From Clostridiales bacterium (GTDB lineage Bacteria > Bacillota > Clostridia > Saccharofermentanales > UBA5734): a stretch of DNA of 5,020 nt. Positions 1 through 5,020 of the stretch are shown here, piece after piece. The position numbers and the translations under genes were made by a program. Under the pieces are notes generated by a model. That model ran no database searches, was not told the origin of the DNA, and saw nothing but the letters and a program-made list of their open reading frames with translations. The DNA lies in NCBI GenBank assembly GCA_003451915.1, contig DMJC01000104.1:1-5020 (forward strand), written 5' to 3'. Positions within the stretch are counted from its first letter, which is position 1, and every line of letters starts with the position of its first letter.

Positions 1-462
1 GAACTGAGCCGGCAATATCCTGTGCTCGGCAAATTCCACCGGCCGGATTTCAAAGGTATTCGTTATATTGTCGAAACCGGTGAGATGCCTATGGCGACTT
101 TTGACACCTGCCCGGCTGGTAAAACGGAATGGGTTTTCGACTTGAACGGCGAGATCTTTGGCTGCACAGCCAGTTGTGGCCGTGATGAATATAAATTAGG
201 TTCTTTCTGGCCGGAAGTTCGTTTGAATGACGCAGCAATCTCGACGTGGCAGCAACGCGATGTGACAACCATCGAAAAATGCCGCAATTGTTCATACAAT
301 GTGATCTGCGGCGGCGGCTGTGGTGTTGTCGCTGCCAACCACAACGGCGGCGAAATTCTGGCACCTGACTGCCGTCCGATTCGTGAACTTTTGGAAATCG
401 GCGTCGATTACTACGCGGATGTCCTGAAAAGGATGGCAGCAGACGATGTTGTTAACCCGTAA
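1..462 (+). CDS. Radical SAM/SPASM-type iron-sulfur protein, C-terminal part (5' end outside window)
   Basis: The frame is open from the first base, so this is the last 153 residues of a longer protein; the GTG at 22 is an internal codon, not a start. The visible part fits the SPASM auxiliary-cluster domain. C37-x12-G50-x4-C55 is followed by C94-x2-C97-x5-C103-x3-C107 and a final C124, matching the seven-cysteine SPASM layout that holds one or two extra [4Fe-4S] clusters. C59 is an additional cysteine. In known families this domain follows a radical SAM barrel (CxxxCxxC) and occurs in enzymes that modify peptides or activate other enzymes. The barrel is not in the window, so the radical SAM assignment is inferred. 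The gene overlaps, or lies just before, the DUF5714-type gene and probably shares its transcript. The substrate cannot be told from this fragment. Confidence is high for SPASM and low for exact function. Confidence 0.85.
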   Translation, partial: ELSRQYPVLGKFHRPDFKGIRYIVETGEMPMATFDTCPAGKTEWVFDLNGEIFGCTASCGRDEYKLGSFWPEVRLNDAAISTWQQRDVTTIEKCRNCSYNVICGGGCGVVAANHNGGEILAPDCRPIRELLEIGVDYYADVLKRMAADDVVNP

Positions 463-1228
463 TTTGCCGAAACTGCAGACAAAACCTGTCAAAATGTCTG
501 ACGGCAGGAAGATTATGCAGCAGATAAAAGAGGGATGCCTGCTCTGCGGCAGCGAATTGCTTTATTGTCAACAGGCAGCTCCAGAAAAATGTCTGATCTG
601 CGGACAGACTTTTCAAACAACGACAAAGTGCCAGAATGGCCACTACATTTGCGACACCTGTCATGCGGGCAACATTCTGCAGAATATTGAATCCTTGCTG
701 ATGAACAGCACCGAAGCGGATCCAATTGCGCTGGCTCTGCGGATTTTTGAATTACCGCGTCTGAATATGCACGGCCCTGAATACCACAGCATTGTACCGG
801 CTGTTCTGGTCACTGCCTATCAGAATCTGACGGGCCAACGCTCACTGCCGGATATTCAGGAAGCTATCCGCCGTGGCCGCAGCACACCCGGCGGCAGTTG
901 CGGCACGATGGGCAGCTGCGGCGCCGGGACCGGCGCGAGGATTGCAGTAGCGGCCCTTGAAAAGGCCACTCCGCTGACGGCGCAGCCACGCAGCAAGGCT
1001 AACCTGGCGACTGCCCAGGCTTTAATGGCCATCAGCCAGCATCAGGGCGCTCGCTGCTGCAAACGCGACGCGATTACCACAATCCGGACTTTCATCGTAA
1101 CGACACCGTATTTCCACGATATAGAACTCGCGACTTACCATTGCCGGCAGTATAAAAGCAATAAAACTTGTCTGGGCGGCCAATGCCCCTATTTAAACAT
1201 CAGAAAGGACTCTAGCACACATGAATGA
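446..1228 (+). CDS. Cysteine-rich DUF5714-type protein
   Basis: I recognise this as resembling the DUF5714 family, whose function is unknown. The first 75 residues carry zinc-ribbon-like cysteines (C31-x2-C34, C49-x2-C52, C62, C69-x2-C72). A central region holds HGPEYHSIVPAVL (109-121) and a glycine-cysteine stretch with C152 and C158 (149-164). The C-terminal part has a vicinal pair C204-C205, then C233, C242 and C247 in a CLGGQCPY end motif. There are 15 cysteines in 260 residues and no signal peptide or membrane segment, so it is probably cytosolic. The start is uncertain. ATG 446 overlaps the upstream gene by 17 bp and has a weak AAAGGA-like site about 12 nt upstream. ATG 515 has AGGAAG just before it, is closer to the first CxxC, and would give 237 residues. 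The end overlaps the Trx-TrxR gene by 8 bp, suggesting translational coupling. A metal-binding or thiol redox/sulfur role is inference only. Confidence 0.8.
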   Translation: MLLTRNLPKLQTKPVKMSDGRKIMQQIKEGCLLCGSELLYCQQAAPEKCLICGQTFQTTTKCQNGHYICDTCHAGNILQNIESLLMNSTEADPIALALRIFELPRLNMHGPEYHSIVPAVLVTAYQNLTGQRSLPDIQEAIRRGRSTPGGSCGTMGSCGAGTGARIAVAALEKATPLTAQPRSKANLATAQALMAISQHQGARCCKRDAITTIRTFIVTTPYFHDIELATYHCRQYKSNKTCLGGQCPYLNIRKDSSTHE

Positions 1229-2504
1229 CAAAATTCTGCATATTGATGCTGACCAGTTTCCGGACATTGTCCTGAACAGCCCGATTCCTGTTATCGTGGA
1301 TTTTTACTCCGACGATTGTCCGCCTTGCGAGGTGCTGGCGCCGATTTATGAAAAAATGGCCGATACGTATGGCCAGCACATCAGGTTCGTCAAAATTTTT
1401 CGCCAGACCAACCGGGAATTCGCCAAAAGCATCGGTGTGACCGGCAGCCCGACTGTGCTTTTCTTCCACGACGGCAGCGAAATCGGTTCACGACTCAGCG
1501 GGTATATGAATAAACCGCAGGTCCGCAAAGCGATCGAAGAGATTCTTGGTCATGTCTTGCCACAGCAAGTTATGAAAGAAGTGAATTGCGATATTCTGGT
1601 TTTGGGTGCAGGTCCGGCAGGATTGGCAGCGGCCGTTTATGCTGCACGCGCCAAGATGGATGTTGTTGTCCTTGACGAAAGTGTTCCAGGCGGTCAAGCC
1701 GGCTCGACCTTCCACATTGCCAATTATCCGGGAACACCCGGTGTCGTTCAGGGTAAAGAGCTGGTCAAAAACATGACCAGTCAGGCAGAATCTTTTGGTG
1801 CCCGCATCGACTCGTTGAAAGAAGTTTTTGAAGTATCGCTTTTAGGCGAACATAAATTTGTGCAGACAGAGGATACTCTTTACAAGGCTAAAGCGGTTAT
1901 TCTGGCATCCGGTTCAAGACCGAGGGCTTTGCCTGCAGCTAATGCTGAAGAGTTCAAAGGCCGCGGCGTCCATTACTGCGCGACCTGTGACGGTGCCATG
2001 TATCAGGACCGGAAAATTGTTGTTGTCGGCGGCGGCACATCAGCTATGGAAGAGGCCGTTTATCTGACTCGCTTTGCCTCCCATGTGACCATTATCCACC
2101 GTTCAGACAAGTTCCGGGCTAATGCCACGGATGTCGAGCACGCACGTGCAAATCCCAAAATTGACATTCTCACCGGCAAGGTTGTCAAAGAAGTCCGTGG
2201 CCAGGGCCATGCCCTGACCAGTGTTCTCCTGGAAGATGTCACGACCGGCAGCTTCAGTGAGCTGGCGACCGAAGGTGCTTTTGTCTATATCGGCAATGAA
2301 CCGCAGACAACAGCCTATCAAAGTGAAGTTGATCTTGATGAGAATATGTACATCATGGCCGGCGAAGACACACTGACCAATATCCCGGGCGTATTTGCCG
2401 CCGGCGACATCCGTACCAAAGCCATCCGTCAGGTGGTAACTGCCGTTTCTGACGGTGCAGTGGCCGGAATCATGGCTGAAAGATTTGTTTCGGGACGACA
2501 CTGA
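1221..2504 (+). CDS. Thioredoxin-thioredoxin reductase fusion protein
   Basis: One chain joins a thioredoxin domain (about residues 1-110) to a low-molecular-weight thioredoxin reductase (about 122-427). The thioredoxin has the active site C33-P-P-C36, buried D27 and the cis-proline P77. The reductase has the FAD motif GAGPAG (129-134), redox centre C253-A-T-C256-D, the nicotinamide-binding motif GGGTSA (270-275) followed by HRSDKFR (293-299), and the second FAD motif GVFAAGD (390-396). The family passes electrons from NADPH through FAD and the CATC disulfide to thioredoxin, which then reduces target disulfides in the cytosol. The order is opposite to the reductase-then-thioredoxin fusion known from Mycobacterium leprae. 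The active site lacks the usual Trp (WCGPC), and the second Arg of HRRxxxR is Ser. The start at 1221 overlaps the previous gene by 8 bp, with AAAGGA 11 nt upstream. It probably supplies reducing power to its two cysteine-rich neighbours, but could serve general thiol reduction. Confidence 0.95.
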   Translation: MNDKILHIDADQFPDIVLNSPIPVIVDFYSDDCPPCEVLAPIYEKMADTYGQHIRFVKIFRQTNREFAKSIGVTGSPTVLFFHDGSEIGSRLSGYMNKPQVRKAIEEILGHVLPQQVMKEVNCDILVLGAGPAGLAAAVYAARAKMDVVVLDESVPGGQAGSTFHIANYPGTPGVVQGKELVKNMTSQAESFGARIDSLKEVFEVSLLGEHKFVQTEDTLYKAKAVILASGSRPRALPAANAEEFKGRGVHYCATCDGAMYQDRKIVVVGGGTSAMEEAVYLTRFASHVTIIHRSDKFRANATDVEHARANPKIDILTGKVVKEVRGQGHALTSVLLEDVTTGSFSELATEGAFVYIGNEPQTTAYQSEVDLDENMYIMAGEDTLTNIPGVFAAGDIRTKAIRQVVTAVSDGAVAGIMAERFVSGRH

Positions 2505-2509
2505 TCCGC

Positions 2510-2525
2510 ACAGCTTGAAAGCTGT
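2510..2525. repeat. Perfect 7-bp inverted repeat with 2-nt centre
   Basis: ACAGCTT-GA-AAGCTGT lies just after the Trx-TrxR stop codon (2504) and ends 5 bp before the TATAAT box at 2531. No T-run follows it, so it is a poor intrinsic terminator. Its position across the -35/spacer region of the downstream promoter fits an operator, but no specific regulator can be named. Confidence 0.5.
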
Positions 2526-2530
2526 TAGTG

Positions 2531-2536
2531 TATAAT
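2531..2536 (+). promoter_or_regulatory. Candidate -10 box for the 51-residue protein gene
   Basis: A perfect TATAAT sits 42 bp before the ATG at 2573, which would place the transcript start near 2543. No good -35 is found at 16-18 bp; the nearest match, TTGAAA at 2515-2520, is only 10 bp away. TG at 2529-2530 abuts the box rather than sitting one base off, so it is not a proper extended -10. The 7-bp inverted repeat immediately upstream suggests possible regulation. Confidence 0.45.
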
Positions 2537-2557
2537 AAAGCTTGTAAGGCTTATTCT

Positions 2558-2564
2558 AAGGAGG
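2558..2564 (+). promoter_or_regulatory. Strong ribosome binding site that fixes the start at 2573
   Basis: AAGGAGG with an 8-nt spacer to ATG 2573. It decides the start: the in-frame ATG at 2528 lacks a Shine-Dalgarno sequence and lies in the promoter. Just before it, 2534-2555 can form a weak AT-rich hairpin (AATAA, bulged A, GC paired with GCTTATT). Confidence 0.85.
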
Positions 2565-2572
2565 CTGACGAT

Positions 2573-2728
2573 ATGAAATCAATCCAGCTGGATGAAAAGG
2601 AAATTGATCTTCTGAAAAAATCAGTCGAACATTGTCTGAAAACCTGCAAGCAAGGCAGTGCTGAACAGGGTTGTCAGGACTGCCTGGCTCTTGAGGCTGT
2701 CTTGATCAAGCTTGACAACGCAAAATAA
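2573..2728 (+). CDS. Small 51-residue four-cysteine protein, function unknown
   Basis: The protein is short, charged and soluble. An N-terminal stretch, probably helical (LDEKEIDLLKKSVEHCLKTC, residues 6-25), leads into C21-x3-C25, a loop of eight residues, then C34-x2-C37 and a second short helix. The C-x3-C / C-x2-C pattern between two helices suggests a small zinc-binding or disulfide-bonded helical hairpin. It resembles short uncharacterised proteins of Clostridia, from memory of the general pattern. There is no signal peptide or membrane segment. The start at 2573 is supported by AAGGAGG, 8 nt upstream. It lies 68 bp after the Trx-TrxR gene with a candidate promoter of its own, so it may be co-expressed with that gene or independent. 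A role as a thioredoxin client or metal-binding accessory factor is speculation. That it is a real gene is well supported by the ribosome binding site and the biased composition. Confidence 0.8.
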   Translation: MKSIQLDEKEIDLLKKSVEHCLKTCKQGSAEQGCQDCLALEAVLIKLDNAK

Positions 2729-2771
2729 GTTTACCGGACGGCAGATTTAAAAAGACCTTTTACATAAGCGG

Positions 2772-2780
2772 TGATATAAT
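2772..2780 (+). promoter_or_regulatory. Extended -10 promoter for the ThuA-like gene
   Basis: TGATATAAT is a full extended -10 (TGn plus TATAAT), 39 bp before the ATG at 2820. It predicts a start near 2787 and a leader of about 33 nt. No clear -35 is seen at 17 bp (AAGACC), which extended -10 promoters often tolerate. This makes the ThuA-like gene a separate transcription unit from the genes to its left. Confidence 0.6.
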
Positions 2781-2783
2781 AAA

Positions 2784-2808
2784 CCTGACTAGATTATCAG
2801 TCGTCAGG
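2784..2808 (+). repeat. Inverted repeat in the leader of the ThuA-like gene
   Basis: CCTGAC (2784-2789) can pair with GTCAGG (2803-2808), with a 13-nt loop. Alternative pairings are GACT 2787-2790 with AGTC 2799-2802. The 3' arm covers the first half of the ribosome binding site AGGAGG (2806-2811; 8-nt spacer to ATG). The predicted transcript start near 2787 would cut the left arm, so it may instead act as DNA, for example as an operator just after the promoter. Confidence 0.3.
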
Positions 2809-2819
2809 AGGATATCATC

Positions 2820-3698
2820 ATGACTTCAATACCATCAAGTCCCATCAAAGTCCTGTTGGTCAGCGGCATCGTGACCAGCGAGCATGACCCGCGGGTTAAT
2901 TCGCTGTTAAAATGCCTGCTAGAATCGACTGGGCGTTTCAAGGTCAGAATAACCGAGGAATTCCGCGGTGCGACGCCTGAAACGCTGGCAGGTTATGATC
3001 TGATCCTGGTGAACTACGACGGCAAAGAGACAGTGCACGATCCGGCCGTCCGTCTGGGTGAGCAATCCGAGAAACTACTGTTGGATTTTGTCAGTTCAGG
3101 CCGAGGGATCATTTTTTATCACTCGTCGATTTTTCGTGAGGCCTGGCCGAATCCTGAGTTTGCCCGCTTATTGGGTGCCTACTTTGATTTTTCGCTGGGT
3201 AGCCGCAAGGCTTTGTTCGACGACATGACCGTTAAAATTTCGACGATGGATCACCCGATCACCAGTGGACTCGAATTTGACGAGTGGCGGACAGTCAACG
3301 ATGATTTGTTCACATTGGGACAATGGCACCCTGACGCGTCTGTCGAAGTCCTGGCGACTGTTTATGATGATATCAATCTCTACAAAAATGTACCGCTGCA
3401 CATGCGCTCGCAATATTCGCTGGAGGCTGTCGAAAACTTCCACGGCATCAATACCGAACAGCCCATTGCCTGGACCAACCGTTACGGCGCAGGGCGCGTT
3501 TTTGTCATGACATTGGGCCATGGAACGGATACGATCAAACGACCGGGTTTTGTTGCCTTGTTTTGTCGTGGTGCCGAGTGGGCAGCAACTGGTGAGGTGA
3601 CACTGCCACCGCCGGACCGGTCGGGTGAAAACCGCTTCCGGGTCTGGCCGTTCTACAGTGGTATCACCATTACGGAGAATGCCGTACCGCGGCTTTAA
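2820..3698 (+). CDS. ThuA-like domain protein
   Basis: This 292-residue protein fits the ThuA-like family, which has a class I glutamine-amidotransferase-like fold. Visible features are a beta strand KVLLVSG (10-16), the central strand DLILVNYDG (60-68), GRGIIFYHSS (94-103) at the usual position of the nucleophile elbow, DHPI (144-147), VLATVYDD (177-184), and the closing block PIAWTNRYGAGRVF (215-228) with LGHGTD (232-237). There is no signal peptide. ThuA of rhizobia takes part with ThuB in trehalose use through 3-keto sugars; most other members are uncharacterised, and many lie beside glycosidases and oxidoreductases. Residues after about 260 (proline-rich, then NRFRVWPFYSG) form a short tail beyond the core. 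The start has AGGAGG 8 nt upstream. The gene ends 2 bp from the convergent GH18 gene. The family is confident; the reaction is unknown. The nearby GH172 and GH18 genes suggest sugar catabolism. Confidence 0.85.
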   Translation: MTSIPSSPIKVLLVSGIVTSEHDPRVNSLLKCLLESTGRFKVRITEEFRGATPETLAGYDLILVNYDGKETVHDPAVRLGEQSEKLLLDFVSSGRGIIFYHSSIFREAWPNPEFARLLGAYFDFSLGSRKALFDDMTVKISTMDHPITSGLEFDEWRTVNDDLFTLGQWHPDASVEVLATVYDDINLYKNVPLHMRSQYSLEAVENFHGINTEQPIAWTNRYGAGRVFVMTLGHGTDTIKRPGFVALFCRGAEWAATGEVTLPPPDRSGENRFRVWPFYSGITITENAVPRL

Positions 3699-3700
3699 GG

Positions 3701-4717
3701 TCAGAGTATCAGATTATCGTAAATGGCGTTGAACAAGATGCCAGTCAAATCGGCGCTGTGCTCCCAGTACATCATGCCGGCCAGCCCTTTTTGCCTGACT
3801 AGTTCAGCCTTGTAGACCATTGCCGTGGCATCATCATAGGTGATGAAACTGTGGCCGTCAAAAAGCCAAGGCTGTTTGGCTTCGTCATGCCAGTATTTTG
3901 CAAAACGGCTGTTATGTTCATAATTATGATAAAGATCTGTATACGAAGGGCCATATGAGTATTCGCCGGTATAGGGCTGCCCGTAGCCATTGCCATTGCC
4001 TGTGACACCGTCGTATCGATGAGAATAAAAAGCTGCACCCAGGACCAGATGGGCTGGTGGTGCGCCTGCCTCACCATATTTTTCAATAGCCCAGGCAACG
4101 CTTGTCGGGTCGGCATCGTCGGAGGGGCTGAAGGTGTTGCAGTGAAAACCGGTAAGCGGTCCAGCCCAGCGGAAATCATAGCACATCAGGTTGATGAAAT
4201 CAGCGACTTGCACCAGTTCACCGACAGCCACATTTGCAAGATAGGTTTCTGCGCAAGGCGCGGCATAAGTCAGCCAGCATTTTTTTGAATGACTGCGGCC
4301 GTAATCATCCAGCTTGGCCCTTAGGCTTTTCATGAGGTCGACATGCTGCTGTTTTTCGGCAGGATCGCCGCTGTTGCAAGGGTATTCCCAGTCGCAGTCT
4401 ATACCGTCCAGATCAAAATCGCGGACAGCCGTCATCGCTGATTCGGCCAGCTGTTCAATGCCCTGCGCAGTCCGCGTGGCAACCCCGAAGGGATATTTCT
4501 GATTTTCGTCACCGCCGCCCAGCGAGAGGATCAGGTTCAGCCGGGGGTTGTATGAGCGCAAAGCGGGGATCAGAGCCAAACCTTCCCGGATGTGTTCCAG
4601 CGTAACGAGACCGTTTTTGACAACACCAAAGGCGATATTCAGATGGGTCAGTTTCCTGGCTTGGACAGGCGTGACCGTGCCCAGCCGGTTGCCCGGACAA
4701 TAAGCTGCAAAAATCAT
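3701..4717 (-). CDS. Glycoside hydrolase family 18 (chitinase-like), apparently cytosolic
   Basis: This 338-residue protein shows the GH18 barrel motifs: LNIAFG (26-31), SLGGG (65-69, the SxGG strand), the catalytic DGIDCDWEYP (104-113) with D107, D109 and proton donor E111, MCYDF (178-182; the MxYD strand with Y180 and D181), and a final-strand Trp in MMYWEH (315-320, W318). All key residues for substrate-assisted cleavage of beta-1,4-N-acetylglucosamine linkages are present. The length matches a single catalytic domain with no binding module. No signal peptide is visible, since the chain begins almost directly with the first barrel strand, so the enzyme probably acts in the cytosol on imported oligosaccharides. 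An insert rich in Gly, Asn and Tyr (about 236-268) lies before the last strands. GGAGGA (4725-4730) sits 7 nt before the ATG. It follows the GH172 gene by 18 bp and probably shares its transcript. Substrate could be chitin oligomers, peptidoglycan fragments or N-glycans; the sequence does not decide. Confidence 0.92.
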   Translation of the reverse strand: MIFAAYCPGNRLGTVTPVQARKLTHLNIAFGVVKNGLVTLEHIREGLALIPALRSYNPRLNLILSLGGGDENQKYPFGVATRTAQGIEQLAESAMTAVRDFDLDGIDCDWEYPCNSGDPAEKQQHVDLMKSLRAKLDDYGRSHSKKCWLTYAAPCAETYLANVAVGELVQVADFINLMCYDFRWAGPLTGFHCNTFSPSDDADPTSVAWAIEKYGEAGAPPAHLVLGAAFYSHRYDGVTGNGNGYGQPYTGEYSYGPSYTDLYHNYEHNSRFAKYWHDEAKQPWLFDGHSFITYDDATAMVYKAELVRQKGLAGMMYWEHSADLTGILFNAIYDNLIL

Positions 4718-4724
4718 CAGGAAG

Positions 4725-4730
4725 TCCTCC
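4725..4730 (-). promoter_or_regulatory. Ribosome binding site of the GH18 gene
   Basis: GGAGGA on the minus strand, 7 nt before the ATG at 4717, inside the 18-bp gap after the GH172 stop codon. It fixes the GH18 start and shows there is no room for a separate promoter in the gap, which supports a shared transcript. Confidence 0.8.
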
Positions 4731-4735
4731 GTTTT

Positions 4736-5020
4736 TTAATTAACGATTTCCAATTGATCCCGGTTTGGTAATTCCGGGAAAGGAGCTGTTGGCAATGTCT
4801 GGTACCAGTAGGCTACAGAGCTGATATCGTGCTGCCCGGGCAGGTAACGGGCGTTGCTCCGCCAGCCCAGGGCCTGAATGGTCACACGCAGATCATTTTC
4901 AAAACGGATCGGATCCATGACATGCCAGCGATACATCGCATGCCGGTGTTCAGCCTGATATGTACCATCGGGTTTCAGCATCTGATGCATGCCCTGGAAA
5001 GGAGTTGAATAGGTTGTGTA
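4736..5020 (-). CDS. DUF2961/GH172 family glycosidase, C-terminal end (5' end outside window)
   Basis: The frame is open to the right edge, giving the last 94 residues; the ATG at 4990 is internal. The fragment shows the conserved C-terminal block of DUF2961 proteins: STPFQG (5-10), the RWHVMDPIRF stretch (31-40), DLRVTIQALGW (43-53) and SSVAYWYQTLP (67-77). DUF2961 is now glycoside hydrolase family 172. Characterised members act on alpha-D-fructofuranosides (difructose dianhydride I) or are exo-alpha-D-arabinofuranosidases on D-arabinan. The two catalytic acids cannot be assigned to this fragment, so activity and substrate are open. The gene is followed 18 bp later by the GH18 gene on the same strand, indicating a small carbohydrate operon transcribed leftward. 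The family call rests on recognition of this terminal block and is fairly sure. Confidence 0.85.
   Translation of the reverse strand, partial: YTTYSTPFQGMHQMLKPDGTYQAEHRHAMYRWHVMDPIRFENDLRVTIQALGWRSNARYLPGQHDISSVAYWYQTLPTAPFPELPNRDQLEIVN

Noticed and set aside
22..24. GTG as the start of the first gene
   Set aside because: The frame is open to base 1, no ribosome binding site precedes it, and a SPASM domain normally follows a radical SAM barrel, so the gene starts upstream of the window.
1221..1228. Possible frameshift or recoding site at the DUF5714-type/Trx-TrxR junction (ATGAATGA)
   Set aside because: It is an ordinary short overlap of stop and start codons; both proteins have complete, sensible ends without recoding.
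2103..2501. 132-codon open frame on the minus strand inside the Trx-TrxR gene
   Set aside because: The opposite strand encodes clear reductase motifs in this stretch, and the minus-strand translation shows no recognisable domain or ribosome binding site.
2515..2536. TTGAAA (2515-2520) as a -35 element for TATAAT at 2531
   Set aside because: The spacing is only 10 bp; sigma-70-type promoters need about 16-18 bp.
2528..2572. Longer start (ATG 2528) for the small cysteine protein
   Set aside because: It lacks a ribosome binding site and would translate through the TATAAT box; ATG 2573 has AAGGAGG at ideal spacing.
2750..2761. AAAAG-AC-CTTTT as an intrinsic terminator
   Set aside because: The stem is 5 bp, nearly all A-T, with a 2-nt loop and no following T-run, so it is too weak.
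3168..3521. 117-codon minus-strand frame inside the ThuA-like gene
   Set aside because: It is a mirror of the conserved ThuA block; no motif or start signal supports it.
3799..4179. 126-codon second minus-strand frame inside the GH18 gene
   Set aside because: It is an out-of-frame reading of the GH18 coding region with low-complexity, repetitive composition.

Overview
The window carries seven protein genes and almost no non-coding DNA. Several features suggest an anaerobic, fermentative bacterium, most likely of the Bacillota (Clostridia-like). These are strong AGGAGG-type ribosome binding sites, TATAAT -10 boxes, moderate GC content, tightly packed genes, a radical SAM/SPASM protein, and carbohydrate enzymes typical of gut or sediment anaerobes. 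This assignment is inferred from style and gene content; no marker gene is present.

Left half (1-2504, + strand): three closely spaced or overlapping genes look like one transcript. They are the C-terminal part of a radical SAM/SPASM-type iron-sulfur protein (start outside the window), a cysteine-rich DUF5714-type protein, and a thioredoxin-thioredoxin reductase fusion with the thioredoxin domain at the N-terminus. All three are rich in cysteines or thiol chemistry. They are the best candidate here for a poorly described system: a SPASM enzyme and a cysteine-rich partner kept reduced by a dedicated one-chain thioredoxin system. The substrate is not visible.

Middle (2505-2819): after a short gap with an inverted repeat and a TATAAT box comes a 51-residue protein with four cysteines (C-x3-C and C-x2-C) and a strong ribosome binding site. 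A second gap carries an extended -10 promoter for the next gene.

Right half (2820-5020): a ThuA-like protein (+ strand) converges, with only 2 bp between stop codons, on a minus-strand pair. That pair is a GH18 (chitinase-like) hydrolase without a signal peptide and, upstream of it, the C-terminal end of a DUF2961/GH172 family glycosidase that runs off the right edge. Together these suggest intracellular processing of imported glycans or unusual furanose-containing sugars. ThuA-like proteins are tied to keto-sugar metabolism in the few studied cases.

No tRNA, rRNA, mobile element, CRISPR array or convincing intrinsic terminator was seen.
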